A stretch of 64,000 bases of DNA from Luteibacter mycovicinus (GTDB lineage: Bacteria; Pseudomonadota; Gammaproteobacteria; Xanthomonadales; Rhodanobacteraceae), in the NCBI RefSeq assembly GCF_000745235.1, contig NZ_JQNL01000001.1, forward strand, positions 248,001 to 312,000, read 5' to 3'. This document shows, piece after piece, positions 34,060-41,774 of this stretch (position 1 is the stretch's first letter; the number at the start of each line of letters is the position of its first letter). The notes under the pieces were generated by a model. It was given only the letters and a program-made list of their open reading frames with translations, was not told the DNA's origin and made no database searches. The translations under genes were made by a program, and so were the position numbers.

Positions 34060-35817
34060 ATGAGCGCAGACGGAAACATTGCGATGCAGGCCGGCCTGGC
34101 GACGCCGACCACGAATACGGTGCCCATGCGACGCGGCGACTTTGCCAGTCTGGCCGAGGCGCTCGACTACGCGGCATGCGGCGTAACAGGTGCAAATTTC
34201 TACGCTGGCGGCAAGCTCGACACCGCGCTGCCTTATCGAACCTTGCGAGCGCAGGCGCGCGACCTCGCGAAGAAGCTGGCCAGCCTCGGCCTCGAACGCG
34301 GCGCATGCCTGGCGATCGTCGCGGAGACGACGCCGGATTTCCTGCGTTTCTTCTTCGCCTGCCAGTACGCGGGCCTCGTGCCTGTCGCGCTGCCTTCCTC
34401 GGTGAACCTGGGCGGACACGACGCTTACGTGCACAAGCTGCGCGGCATGTTGCAGGCCTGCGAGGCGGTGATCGCCGTCGCCTCGCCCGCGTTCCAGGGT
34501 TTCCTCGGGGAAGCCGTGAGTGGCCTGGGCATCGTCATGTGGGGCGAGCCGCAGGCATTCGACGCCCTGCCCCGCCATGACGTCGAACTGAAGCCCATCG
34601 GCCCGCATGAAGTGGCCTATCTGCAGTTCACCTCAGGCAGCACCGGCACCCCGAAAGCCGCCGTGATCACCCAGGAAGCGCTGCTTGCCAACGCCCGCGG
34701 ATCGATCAACGACGGCCTCGACCTGCGCGACAGCGACCGCTTCGCATCGTGGCTGCCGTTCTATCACGACATGGGTCTGGTCGGCTGCCTGCTGACCGTC
34801 GTGGCGAGCCAGCGCTCGATCGATTACCTGGACACGCGTGAGTTCGCGATGCGTCCCCGTCGCTGGCTCGAGCTGATGACCGAATCGAAGGCCACCATCT
34901 CCTACAGTCCGCCGTTCGGTTACGAAATGTGCGCACGACGCGTCCGCCCGTCGGATATCGAGTCATACGATCTGTCGCACTGGCGTGCCGCGGGTATCGG
35001 CGCGGAGCCCATCCTTCCGGAAGTACCGGCGCGCTTCGCCGAGATGCTGGCACCCGCCGGCTTCGACGCGAAGGCGTTCGTGCCCTCCTATGGCATGGCC
35101 GAAGCATCGCTTGCCGTCAGTTTCGCACCGCTGGACACCGGCATCGTGGTCGAGTGGCTCGATCCCGTGGACCTCGCGGAGAACCTGCGCGCCACGCCGG
35201 TCGCCGAAGGCACCGGCAGCGGTTTCGTCCGATGCGGCGGACCGTTGCCCGGCCATGACCTCGACGTGCGCGACAACGCCGGCCGTCGCCTGCCGGAACG
35301 CCACGTCGGCCGGATCCTCGTGCGCGGTCCCAGCCTGATGTCGGGTTACTTCCGCCAGCCGGAACTCAACGCGCAGGTGATGGGTGATGACGGCTGGCTC
35401 GACACCGGCGACATCGGTTACGTGGTCGATGGCGAAGTGGTGATCACCGGCCGGCACAAGGACATGATCATCGTCAACGGGCGCAACATCCTGCCTCAGG
35501 ACATCGAACGCATCGTCGAACGCCAACCGGAACTGCGCTCGCAGGATGCGTCGGCGTTCGGCATTCCCGGCCCCGGGGGCGCGGAAATCGCCGCGGTGGT
35601 CGTACAGTGCAATTCGCTGGATCCCGATGTCCGCGCGGCCCTGGTGCGGCGCGTGCGGCGTGACGTGCTCGAAGAACTCGGCATCGCCTGCATCATCGAG
35701 CTGGTGCCCCGCCATACACTGCCGCGCACCTCTTCCGGGAAGCTGTCACGCTCGGCGACGCGTGCCGGATACCTAGAGCGTCAGTCGATGCGGGAAGCGA
35801 CCGGAGCCGCGGCGTAG
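34060..35817 (+). CDS. Fatty acyl-AMP ligase / acyl-ACP synthetase
   Basis: A 585-residue ANL-superfamily enzyme that adenylates a fatty acid and loads it on an acyl carrier protein. Motifs seen: AMP-binding loop LQFTSGSTGTPKAAVIT (about 190-206), the FAAL signature WLPFYHDMGLVG (about 230), YGMAEA (about 345), WLDTGDIGYV (about 446), the hinge GRHKDMIIVNGRNI, and the C-terminal Lys in RTSSGKLSRSATR. It corresponds to the acyl-ACP synthetase of the Caulobacter ceramide cluster (CC_1165 position). The ribosome site at this ATG is weak. It is first in a run of six closely packed genes. Confidence 0.88.
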   Translation: MSADGNIAMQAGLATPTTNTVPMRRGDFASLAEALDYAACGVTGANFYAGGKLDTALPYRTLRAQARDLAKKLASLGLERGACLAIVAETTPDFLRFFFACQYAGLVPVALPSSVNLGGHDAYVHKLRGMLQACEAVIAVASPAFQGFLGEAVSGLGIVMWGEPQAFDALPRHDVELKPIGPHEVAYLQFTSGSTGTPKAAVITQEALLANARGSINDGLDLRDSDRFASWLPFYHDMGLVGCLLTVVASQRSIDYLDTREFAMRPRRWLELMTESKATISYSPPFGYEMCARRVRPSDIESYDLSHWRAAGIGAEPILPEVPARFAEMLAPAGFDAKAFVPSYGMAEASLAVSFAPLDTGIVVEWLDPVDLAENLRATPVAEGTGSGFVRCGGPLPGHDLDVRDNAGRRLPERHVGRILVRGPSLMSGYFRQPELNAQVMGDDGWLDTGDIGYVVDGEVVITGRHKDMIIVNGRNILPQDIERIVERQPELRSQDASAFGIPGPGGAEIAAVVVQCNSLDPDVRAALVRRVRRDVLEELGIACIIELVPRHTLPRTSSGKLSRSATRAGYLERQSMREATGAAA

Positions 35818-35819
35818 CG

Positions 35820-36785
35820 ATGAACGACCTCGCCGACTCAGGGCATCCCGTCATTGCATTGACGGGGGCGACGGGTTTCATTGGCACTGCGCTGCGCGAA
35901 CGGCTGGTGGCCGCCGGGTACCGCGTGCGGGCGCTATATCGCCCTCGTCCCGGGCGAGTTCTGGAGAACGCGCCCGGCGTGAAGTGGATCGCCGGCGACC
36001 TCAACGATCGCGATGCCCTCGCCGCCCTCGTGCAAGGCGCGGACGCGGTCGTGCACTGCGCCGGCAACGTGCGCGGCGCGCGCGCCGCCGATTTCGACGT
36101 GGTCAATGAAGCCGGTGTCATCGACATCGTGCGTGCGGCGCGGGAAGAAAGCCATTGCCACCGGTTCCTGCTGGTGTCGTCGCTGGCGGCCCGCGAGCCG
36201 CAGCTGTCCGACTACTCACGCAGCAAGTGGCTCGGTGAACGCGCCCTGGCAGCCCATGCCGGCGACCTCGTGTGGGCCGCGCTGCGGCCGCCGGCGGTCT
36301 ACGGGCCAGGCGATCGCGAGATGCTTCCGCTCTTCCAGAGCATGGCGCGCGGCATCGCGCCGATACCCGGCAGCGGCGACGGTCGCTTTTCCCTGATCCA
36401 TGTGAGCGATCTCGCCTCGGCTATCGTGGCCTGGCTGCGCTCGGACACACAGTCGGGGCAGACTTTCGAACTCGACGACGGTCACGCGGGCGGCTACGAC
36501 TGGGACACCGTCCTGAGCGCGGCGTCACGCGTCCTGCGTGACAACGCGCCGATCCGTCGCCTCCTCATCCCCACGCCGTTATTACGCGCGATCGCCGGAG
36601 CGAACCGCACCGCGGCGCGCGTGTTCGGTTACGCCCCCATGCTGACCCCCGGCAAGGTCCGCGAGCTGACGCATGCCGACTGGGTATGCGACGGCCGCGC
36701 CTTTACCCGCGCCACCGGTTGGACGCCCGAGATCGGGTTTGAACGTGGTCTTGCCGCCACGCTCGGCAACACCGTGACGCACTGA
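35820..36785 (+). CDS. cerR: NAD-dependent epimerase/dehydratase, candidate CerR ketoreductase
   Basis: A 321-residue extended SDR. Cofactor motif LTGATGFIGTAL (about 14-25), CAGNVRG near 80, and the catalytic set SSLAA...DYSRSKW (Tyr and Lys about 131-135). RPPAVYGPGD and IHVSDLASAI are typical of the extended family. In Caulobacter the equivalent gene (CC_1164, cerR), placed between the acyl-ACP synthetase and the ACP gene, reduces the 3-keto group of the oxidised ceramide intermediate. The same position and neighbours here support that role by inference. It starts two bases after the ligase stop. Confidence 0.8.
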   Translation: MNDLADSGHPVIALTGATGFIGTALRERLVAAGYRVRALYRPRPGRVLENAPGVKWIAGDLNDRDALAALVQGADAVVHCAGNVRGARAADFDVVNEAGVIDIVRAAREESHCHRFLLVSSLAAREPQLSDYSRSKWLGERALAAHAGDLVWAALRPPAVYGPGDREMLPLFQSMARGIAPIPGSGDGRFSLIHVSDLASAIVAWLRSDTQSGQTFELDDGHAGGYDWDTVLSAASRVLRDNAPIRRLLIPTPLLRAIAGANRTAARVFGYAPMLTPGKVRELTHADWVCDGRAFTRATGWTPEIGFERGLAATLGNTVTH

Positions 36786-36798
36786 ACGGAATACCCTG

Positions 36799-37050
36799 AT
36801 GAACCATCAAGACATCGTTGCAAAGCTTGTCGACATCCTTGAGCCACTCGCCGAGGGGCGCGTCGCGGATATCGGCGAGAACACGGAGCTCACCGGCGAA
36901 CTGGCCCTCGATTCACTGCGGGTCATGGACCTCGTGCTGGCGGTTGAAGACGAATTCGACATCTCGATCCCCATCAACGCGCTCGCCGAAATCAAGACCG
37001 TCGGCGACCTCGCGGCGCAGATCGAAACGACGCTGAGCGCAAACGCATGA
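36799..37050 (+). CDS. Dedicated acyl carrier protein
   Basis: An 83-residue ACP. The phosphopantetheine attachment site is Ser39 in ELALDSLRVMDLV, followed by the usual helix II-III sequence VEDEFDISIPINALAEIKTVGDL. It lies between the epimerase and the synthase gene and overlaps the latter by four bases. It is distinct from the housekeeping AcpP sequence (no DSLDTVEL) and should carry the acyl chain delivered by the upstream ligase to the synthase. Confidence 0.92.
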   Translation: MNHQDIVAKLVDILEPLAEGRVADIGENTELTGELALDSLRVMDLVLAVEDEFDISIPINALAEIKTVGDLAAQIETTLSANA

Positions 37051-38231
37051 GAGAGAATCCCAGGCTTCAGGCGGTACAAGCCGTCCGGCAGGAGCTCGCC
37101 ACCCTGGGGATCGATCCGTTCGGCGTGCAGATCGACCGCATCCTCTCGCCCACGGAAGGCCTGATCCACGGCCGCCGCACGATCCTGGCGGGCACGAACA
37201 ACTACCTCGGCCTGACGTTCGATCCCGGCACGATCGCCGCGGCGCGCGACGCGCTCGAGGCGGCCGGCACGGGCACCACGGGCTCGCGCATGGCCAACGG
37301 CAGCTACGCGGGACATCGCGAGCTGGAAGTGGATCTGGCGGCGTTCTACGGCAAACGCGACGCCATCGTCTTCTCCACCGGCTACCAGGCCAACCTCGGC
37401 ATGATCTCCGCGCTGGTGGGCACCGGCGACGTCGTCATGATCGACGCCGACAGCCACGCCAGCATCTACGATGGCTGCCGGCTGAGCGGCGCCAACGTCA
37501 TTCGTTTTCGCCACAACGACGCTGCCGATCTGGCCAAGCGCATGCGCCGTCTTGGCGACGACGCGGCCAATGCGCTGATCGTCGTCGAAGGCGTCTACAG
37601 CATGCTCGGCGACCGCGCGCCGTTGCGCGATTTCGCCCGCGTGAAGCAGGAGTTCGGTGCCACGCTGATGGTGGACGAAGCCCACTCCATGGGCGTGCTC
37701 GGCAGCAAGGGGCGCGGCCTGGCCGACGAGCAGGGTGTGCTTGCCGACGTCGACTACGTCGTCGGCACCTTCAGCAAGAGCCTCGGAAACACCGGCGGCT
37801 TCTGCGTCAGCGACTCGCCGAATCTGGACGTGCTGCGCTACGCGAGCCGGCCTTACGTTTTCACCGCGTCACTGCCGCCCGCGACCATCGCCGCCACCCG
37901 GCAGGCGCTGCGCACGCTCGCGGCCGCCGACGACCTGCGACTGCGCCTGCAGAACAATGCGGAGCGTCTGCACGCGGGCCTGGGCGCGCTTGGCTTCCGG
38001 CTCGGCGCTCCGGCGAACGCCGTCGTCGCCGTCCTTGTCGGCGACAAGCTCGAGGCGCTGCGCTTCTGGGACCATCTGCTCAAACACGGTGTCTATGTGA
38101 ATCTCATGGTTCCACCGGCCACGCCCGGGGGCGAATCGCTCCTGCGCTGCAGCGTCAGCGCCGCTCACACACCCGGGCAGATCGACGCCATCTGTGCCGC
38201 GTTCGCCAGCTGGACTGGCGCCAAAGCATGA
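37047..38231 (+). CDS. spt: Alpha-oxoamine synthase, serine palmitoyltransferase type
   Basis: A 394-residue PLP enzyme of the alpha-oxoamine synthase family, which condenses an amino acid with an acyl thioester. The PLP Lys is in GTFSKSLGNTGGF (Lys about 244), and VDEAHSMGVLG binds the cofactor ring. GTNNYLGLTFDP, NGSYAGHRELE and RPYVFTASLPP match bacterial serine palmitoyltransferases better than BioF or Kbl. Use of a dedicated ACP and ligase is as in Caulobacter Spt. The product would be 3-ketosphinganine. CqsA-like autoinducer synthase is an alternative, but the ACP, CerR-like and BcerS-like genes favour sphingolipid synthesis. Confidence 0.87.
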   Translation: MRENPRLQAVQAVRQELATLGIDPFGVQIDRILSPTEGLIHGRRTILAGTNNYLGLTFDPGTIAAARDALEAAGTGTTGSRMANGSYAGHRELEVDLAAFYGKRDAIVFSTGYQANLGMISALVGTGDVVMIDADSHASIYDGCRLSGANVIRFRHNDAADLAKRMRRLGDDAANALIVVEGVYSMLGDRAPLRDFARVKQEFGATLMVDEAHSMGVLGSKGRGLADEQGVLADVDYVVGTFSKSLGNTGGFCVSDSPNLDVLRYASRPYVFTASLPPATIAATRQALRTLAAADDLRLRLQNNAERLHAGLGALGFRLGAPANAVVAVLVGDKLEALRFWDHLLKHGVYVNLMVPPATPGGESLLRCSVSAAHTPGQIDAICAAFASWTGAKA

Positions 38232-39565
38232 AGCACTGGTTCTCCGATGGCGCTTTCCGCGCCATCGTGCGCAACGCGTCCTATCTGGCATCCAGCAACG
38301 TCGCCAGTGCGTTGCTCGGACTGTTGTCGCTCGCGTGCGCGGGACGTGGCATGACGCCGGAGCTGTTCGGCACGCTGGTGGTCGTTCAGGCCTACGCGAA
38401 GAGCGTCAGTGATTTCGTCAAGTTCCAGACCTGGCAATTCGTCGTGCAGTTCGGCACACCCGCGCTGGCCCATCAGGACGTGGCGCGCTTTCGCGATGTC
38501 ACGGGACTATCCTTCGGACTGGATCTGGCGAGCGGCGCGGTCGCCCTGGTCGGCGGCATGGTGCTGCTCCCCCTGCTCGGCCACGCCGTCGGCATCTCGC
38601 CCGCGGACTTCTGGTGGGCACTGGCCTATTGCACCCTGATTCCGACGATGACCGCGGCGACGCCGACCGGCATCCTGCGTTCGATCGATCGCTTCGACCT
38701 GATCGCTGTTCAGCAAGCCATTACCCCGCTGCTGCGCGCGGCTGGCAGTGTCATCGCGTACTTTGGCCATCTCGGATTTCCGGGCTTCATCGCCACCTGG
38801 TATGTCTCGAGCCTGGTCGGAGACGGCGTGCTGTGGCTGTTCGCCGTCCGCGAACTCCGCCGTCAGCGGATCGATCATGCGCTGCGCCCGGGCCTGTTCG
38901 GTCCCGCCCGCCGTATCAAGGGCGCATGGGATTTCGTCTGGACGACCAACATCGCGCACTCGATCTGGTCCGCCCGCAACGCCGGTACCAACGTGCTGGT
39001 CGGCATCATCCTGGGCCCGACCGCGGCGGGCTTGTTCAAGGTCGCGCTGACCTTCTTCGACGCCGCCGGCACACCGGCGTCGCTGATGCAGAAAAGCTTC
39101 TATCCGGAAATCATGCGCATGGATCCGGCCAGCACGCGTCCGTGGAAGCTTGGGCTGCGCTCGGCCATGCTGGCCGGCGGCGTCGGTGTTCTGGTCGCCT
39201 TACTGGTCATCGTCGTCGGCAAGCCGCTGATCTCGACGGTGTTCGGAGCGCAGTACCTCGAGTCGTACAACCTGCTCCAGGTCATGTCCGCCGCCCTGGT
39301 GGTCTCGATGGCCGGCTTCCCGCTCGAATCGCTGCTGTACATCGCCAGCCGTCAGCGTGCCGCTCTGGTCGCCCAGGCGCTGGCCGCTCTTCTTTACGCC
39401 CTGTTGCTGGTCGGACTGTCGCATTATCTCGGCATCATGGGCGCCGCCATCGCCTACTTCGGCGGACAGTGCCTGGAGGCCTTCTTCTCGCTGATTCCGA
39501 CGATCGGCGCGTATCGCAAGCGACACACGCTTTCGTTCTACAAGCCCGAGGAAGCGCAGACATGA
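38228..39565 (+). CDS. Oligosaccharide/lipid flippase (MATE/Wzx-like)
   Basis: A 445-residue integral membrane protein with about 12-14 hydrophobic segments, for example ASGAVALVGGMVLLPLLGHAV and GGVGVLVALLVIVVGKPLIS, and the Polysaccharide_synt layout (NYLASSNVASALLGLLSLACAGR-like first helix). Such proteins flip lipid-linked sugars across the inner membrane. The start overlaps the synthase stop (ATGA), so it belongs to the sphingolipid operon. It may flip a sphingolipid or a glycosylated derivative to the periplasmic leaflet. Confidence 0.82.
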   Translation: MKHWFSDGAFRAIVRNASYLASSNVASALLGLLSLACAGRGMTPELFGTLVVVQAYAKSVSDFVKFQTWQFVVQFGTPALAHQDVARFRDVTGLSFGLDLASGAVALVGGMVLLPLLGHAVGISPADFWWALAYCTLIPTMTAATPTGILRSIDRFDLIAVQQAITPLLRAAGSVIAYFGHLGFPGFIATWYVSSLVGDGVLWLFAVRELRRQRIDHALRPGLFGPARRIKGAWDFVWTTNIAHSIWSARNAGTNVLVGIILGPTAAGLFKVALTFFDAAGTPASLMQKSFYPEIMRMDPASTRPWKLGLRSAMLAGGVGVLVALLVIVVGKPLISTVFGAQYLESYNLLQVMSAALVVSMAGFPLESLLYIASRQRAALVAQALAALLYALLLVGLSHYLGIMGAAIAYFGGQCLEAFFSLIPTIGAYRKRHTLSFYKPEEAQT

Positions 39566-40404
39566 TCCGCCGCCGCCGTGACCCCGCATGGCCGAACTTT
39601 CCGGCCGAAGCGCTCCGACGTCTGTTCGACGCCGTCGATGTCGACGATATCGTCGATGCGCATGTCGCCCTGCCCGACCCCATCGTTCTGAGCTGCCCCG
39701 AGGGAACGATGCGCGACTGCTACGCGCTGTGCCTGCAGTTCTGGGAAGAAGGCGTGCGGCGGAATGAACTCCTGGGACTCGTCGGAAAGCTGCTCCGCAA
39801 CGAGGGCCTGAGCGCGGACGAGCGCCTGCAGTTCAAGCACATCCGCGCGCGATACAAACATCTCCGTTTTGCGCAGCGTCTGTACAGCGAAAGCCACACC
39901 TCCAGCTATCTTTTCGACCTGACGACACGCGTGCTCGGCCACTTGCAGGACGCATTCCGCAGCGGCAGGCGCGGCGGCATCGTCCGTCACGGGCTGAGGC
40001 TACGCGTGCTGTTGTCCAGGCCCGTCTGGACGATGGTGCGGCGGACCATGGAACGCACGCGCATCGATACCGAAGCCGGGCTGATCGCGTTGCAGCGGGC
40101 CGAAATGCGGCGTCTGGCCAGAGCGGTGTCGCGCACGCACTTCGCGGGCCACGAATTCCATACCGTGCGCAAGATCGTCAGCATGCAGGTGTCCTACTAC
40201 GACACGCTGCGCTCGCTCGGTCCCGACGAGCATGCCTTGCGCATGTCGAGGTTTCTGGCGGCCATCAATGGCCTGATGGGTTCGCGCCATGACGAAATGG
40301 TGGCCGAGGCCCTCTCCGGCCGACGTCATTACCGCACGCCGGCTCCGCTGGCCAACGAGATTCGTTCACGCCTCGAAACGCTGATCGCCCGCTACCCCGT
40401 TTAA
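39562..40404 (+). CDS. Helical protein of unknown function, possibly CHAD-like
   Basis: A 280-residue, Arg- and His-rich, fully helical protein with no membrane segment or signal peptide. The region HEFHTVRKIVSMQVSYYDTLRSL, then ALRMSRFLAAINGLMGSRHD recalls the second half of CHAD domains, which bind polyphosphate through basic residues; this is a weak, visual resemblance. It is coupled to the flippase by an ATGA overlap and is last in the operon. Its stop shares bases with the stop of the convergent outer-membrane factor gene. Confidence 0.65.
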   Translation: MIRRRRDPAWPNFPAEALRRLFDAVDVDDIVDAHVALPDPIVLSCPEGTMRDCYALCLQFWEEGVRRNELLGLVGKLLRNEGLSADERLQFKHIRARYKHLRFAQRLYSESHTSSYLFDLTTRVLGHLQDAFRSGRRGGIVRHGLRLRVLLSRPVWTMVRRTMERTRIDTEAGLIALQRAEMRRLARAVSRTHFAGHEFHTVRKIVSMQVSYYDTLRSLGPDEHALRMSRFLAAINGLMGSRHDEMVAEALSGRRHYRTPAPLANEIRSRLETLIARYPV

Positions 40405-41774
40405 GGTGATCGGTGCTCAGGCACGGGCGGCGACGGAGAAGACCACCCGCCGCCCAGTGCCATGATCAGGTTGACGCTGGCGTCCAGCCGGCGAACGCGA
40501 AGCTGAAGTTCGCCACGGCCCGCGTCGAGGGAAGCATTGGCCGCCTCCACGACAGCGGAATAGTCGGCGACACCTTCCCTGTACTGGTTTCGCGTGACCC
40601 GGTCGGATTCGTTGGCCGCCGCGGCGGCCCTGTCCTGCAGCTCCGCCGCACCGGACAGCGTGCTCGTGATCACGAGGCCGTCTTCCACTTCGCGGAAAGC
40701 ATCGAGCACCGTCTGGCGGTAATTGGCGACAGCCTCGTTATAGGCCTCGCTGGCATTGACGGCCTGCGCCTGCAGCCGGCCACCCGTGAATAACGGTGCG
40801 CGCACATCGGCCGTCCCCGTGGGACCGCGGAGGATGCCGATGCCGGCCGCGAGGTTGATCGTCGGCAAAGCTTCCGCCCTGGCCACGCCGATGCGCGCGC
40901 TGGCCGCCGCCATGCGACGCTCGCTGGCGGCGACGTCAGGCCGACGTTCGAGCAACGTGGCAGGTACGCCCGCGGGAATCGCCGGCACCTGCACATCGAA
41001 CGCCGCAGGGGCGATCGCAAAGTCCGCCGGCGCCTTGCCGAGCATCACCGCGATCGCGTGCTCGAGCTGGGCCCGCGCACTCCTGGTATCCGCCAGTTGC
41101 ATCTGCGCCGTGCTCGCCCGCATCAGCGCCTCGGCGACGTTCGCGCTCGAAGCCTGTCCCTGGGCGTACTGGTTGCCCACCATGCGATGCCACTGATCGC
41201 TGGCCTCGGCGCTCTGCTGGAGCAGTACGATGAGCGCATCGTCCTGACGCAGCGCGAAGTAGCTTTGCACCAGCTGCGCCTGCATCGAAAGGGTTGCGGC
41301 GGCCAGATCGTCGGCGCTGGCGTCGGCGGCTGCCCGATGGGCTTCGACGTCACGGCGGATCCGTCCCCACAGATCCAGCTCCCAGCTGACACCCAGGCCG
41401 AAGTCGTTCTCGTTCTTGCGGCCGGATTTCAGCGTTCCCGCACTGACCGCCGGTACCGACGCGCCACTGGCGACCTGCACCAGCGCCTGCGCCTCGCGTA
41501 CGCGCGCCGCCGCGGCCGCCAGCGACTGGTTGCTCACCGCGACTTGCGACACCAGCGCATCGAGCGCGGGGTCACCGTAAATCTCCCACCACCTGGCCGA
41601 GATAGCGGCTTGCGCACCCGACGACGCATGCGCGCCCGATTCCTTGTAAGCGGCGGGTACCGGCGCGGAAGGGCGCACATAGTCCGGTCCCACCGGAGCG
41701 CAGGCGCCGATGAAGCTCACACCCAGGGTGACGAGGGCGACGCGCCATGCACGCGGAGGCATGCGCACACTCAC
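40401..41774 (-). CDS. Outer-membrane efflux lipoprotein (NodT/OprM family)
   Basis: A 457-residue outer-membrane factor. The lipobox FIGA-C (Cys about 25) gives a lipid-anchored N-terminus. GPDYVRPSAPVPAAYKE, the paired OEP repeats with ARWWEIYGDPALDALV, and LDLWGRIRRDVEAHRAAADAS are family signatures. I choose the GTG at 41774, which overlaps the RND gene stop (GTGA) behind GAGGAT; longer in-frame starts are shadows. It would form the trimeric outer-membrane channel for the RND pump encoded just upstream. Confidence 0.9.
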   Translation of the reverse strand: MSVRMPPRAWRVALVTLGVSFIGACAPVGPDYVRPSAPVPAAYKESGAHASSGAQAAISARWWEIYGDPALDALVSQVAVSNQSLAAAAARVREAQALVQVASGASVPAVSAGTLKSGRKNENDFGLGVSWELDLWGRIRRDVEAHRAAADASADDLAAATLSMQAQLVQSYFALRQDDALIVLLQQSAEASDQWHRMVGNQYAQGQASSANVAEALMRASTAQMQLADTRSARAQLEHAIAVMLGKAPADFAIAPAAFDVQVPAIPAGVPATLLERRPDVAASERRMAAASARIGVARAEALPTINLAAGIGILRGPTGTADVRAPLFTGGRLQAQAVNASEAYNEAVANYRQTVLDAFREVEDGLVITSTLSGAAELQDRAAAAANESDRVTRNQYREGVADYSAVVEAANASLDAGRGELQLRVRRLDASVNLIMALGGGWSSPSPPVPEHRSP

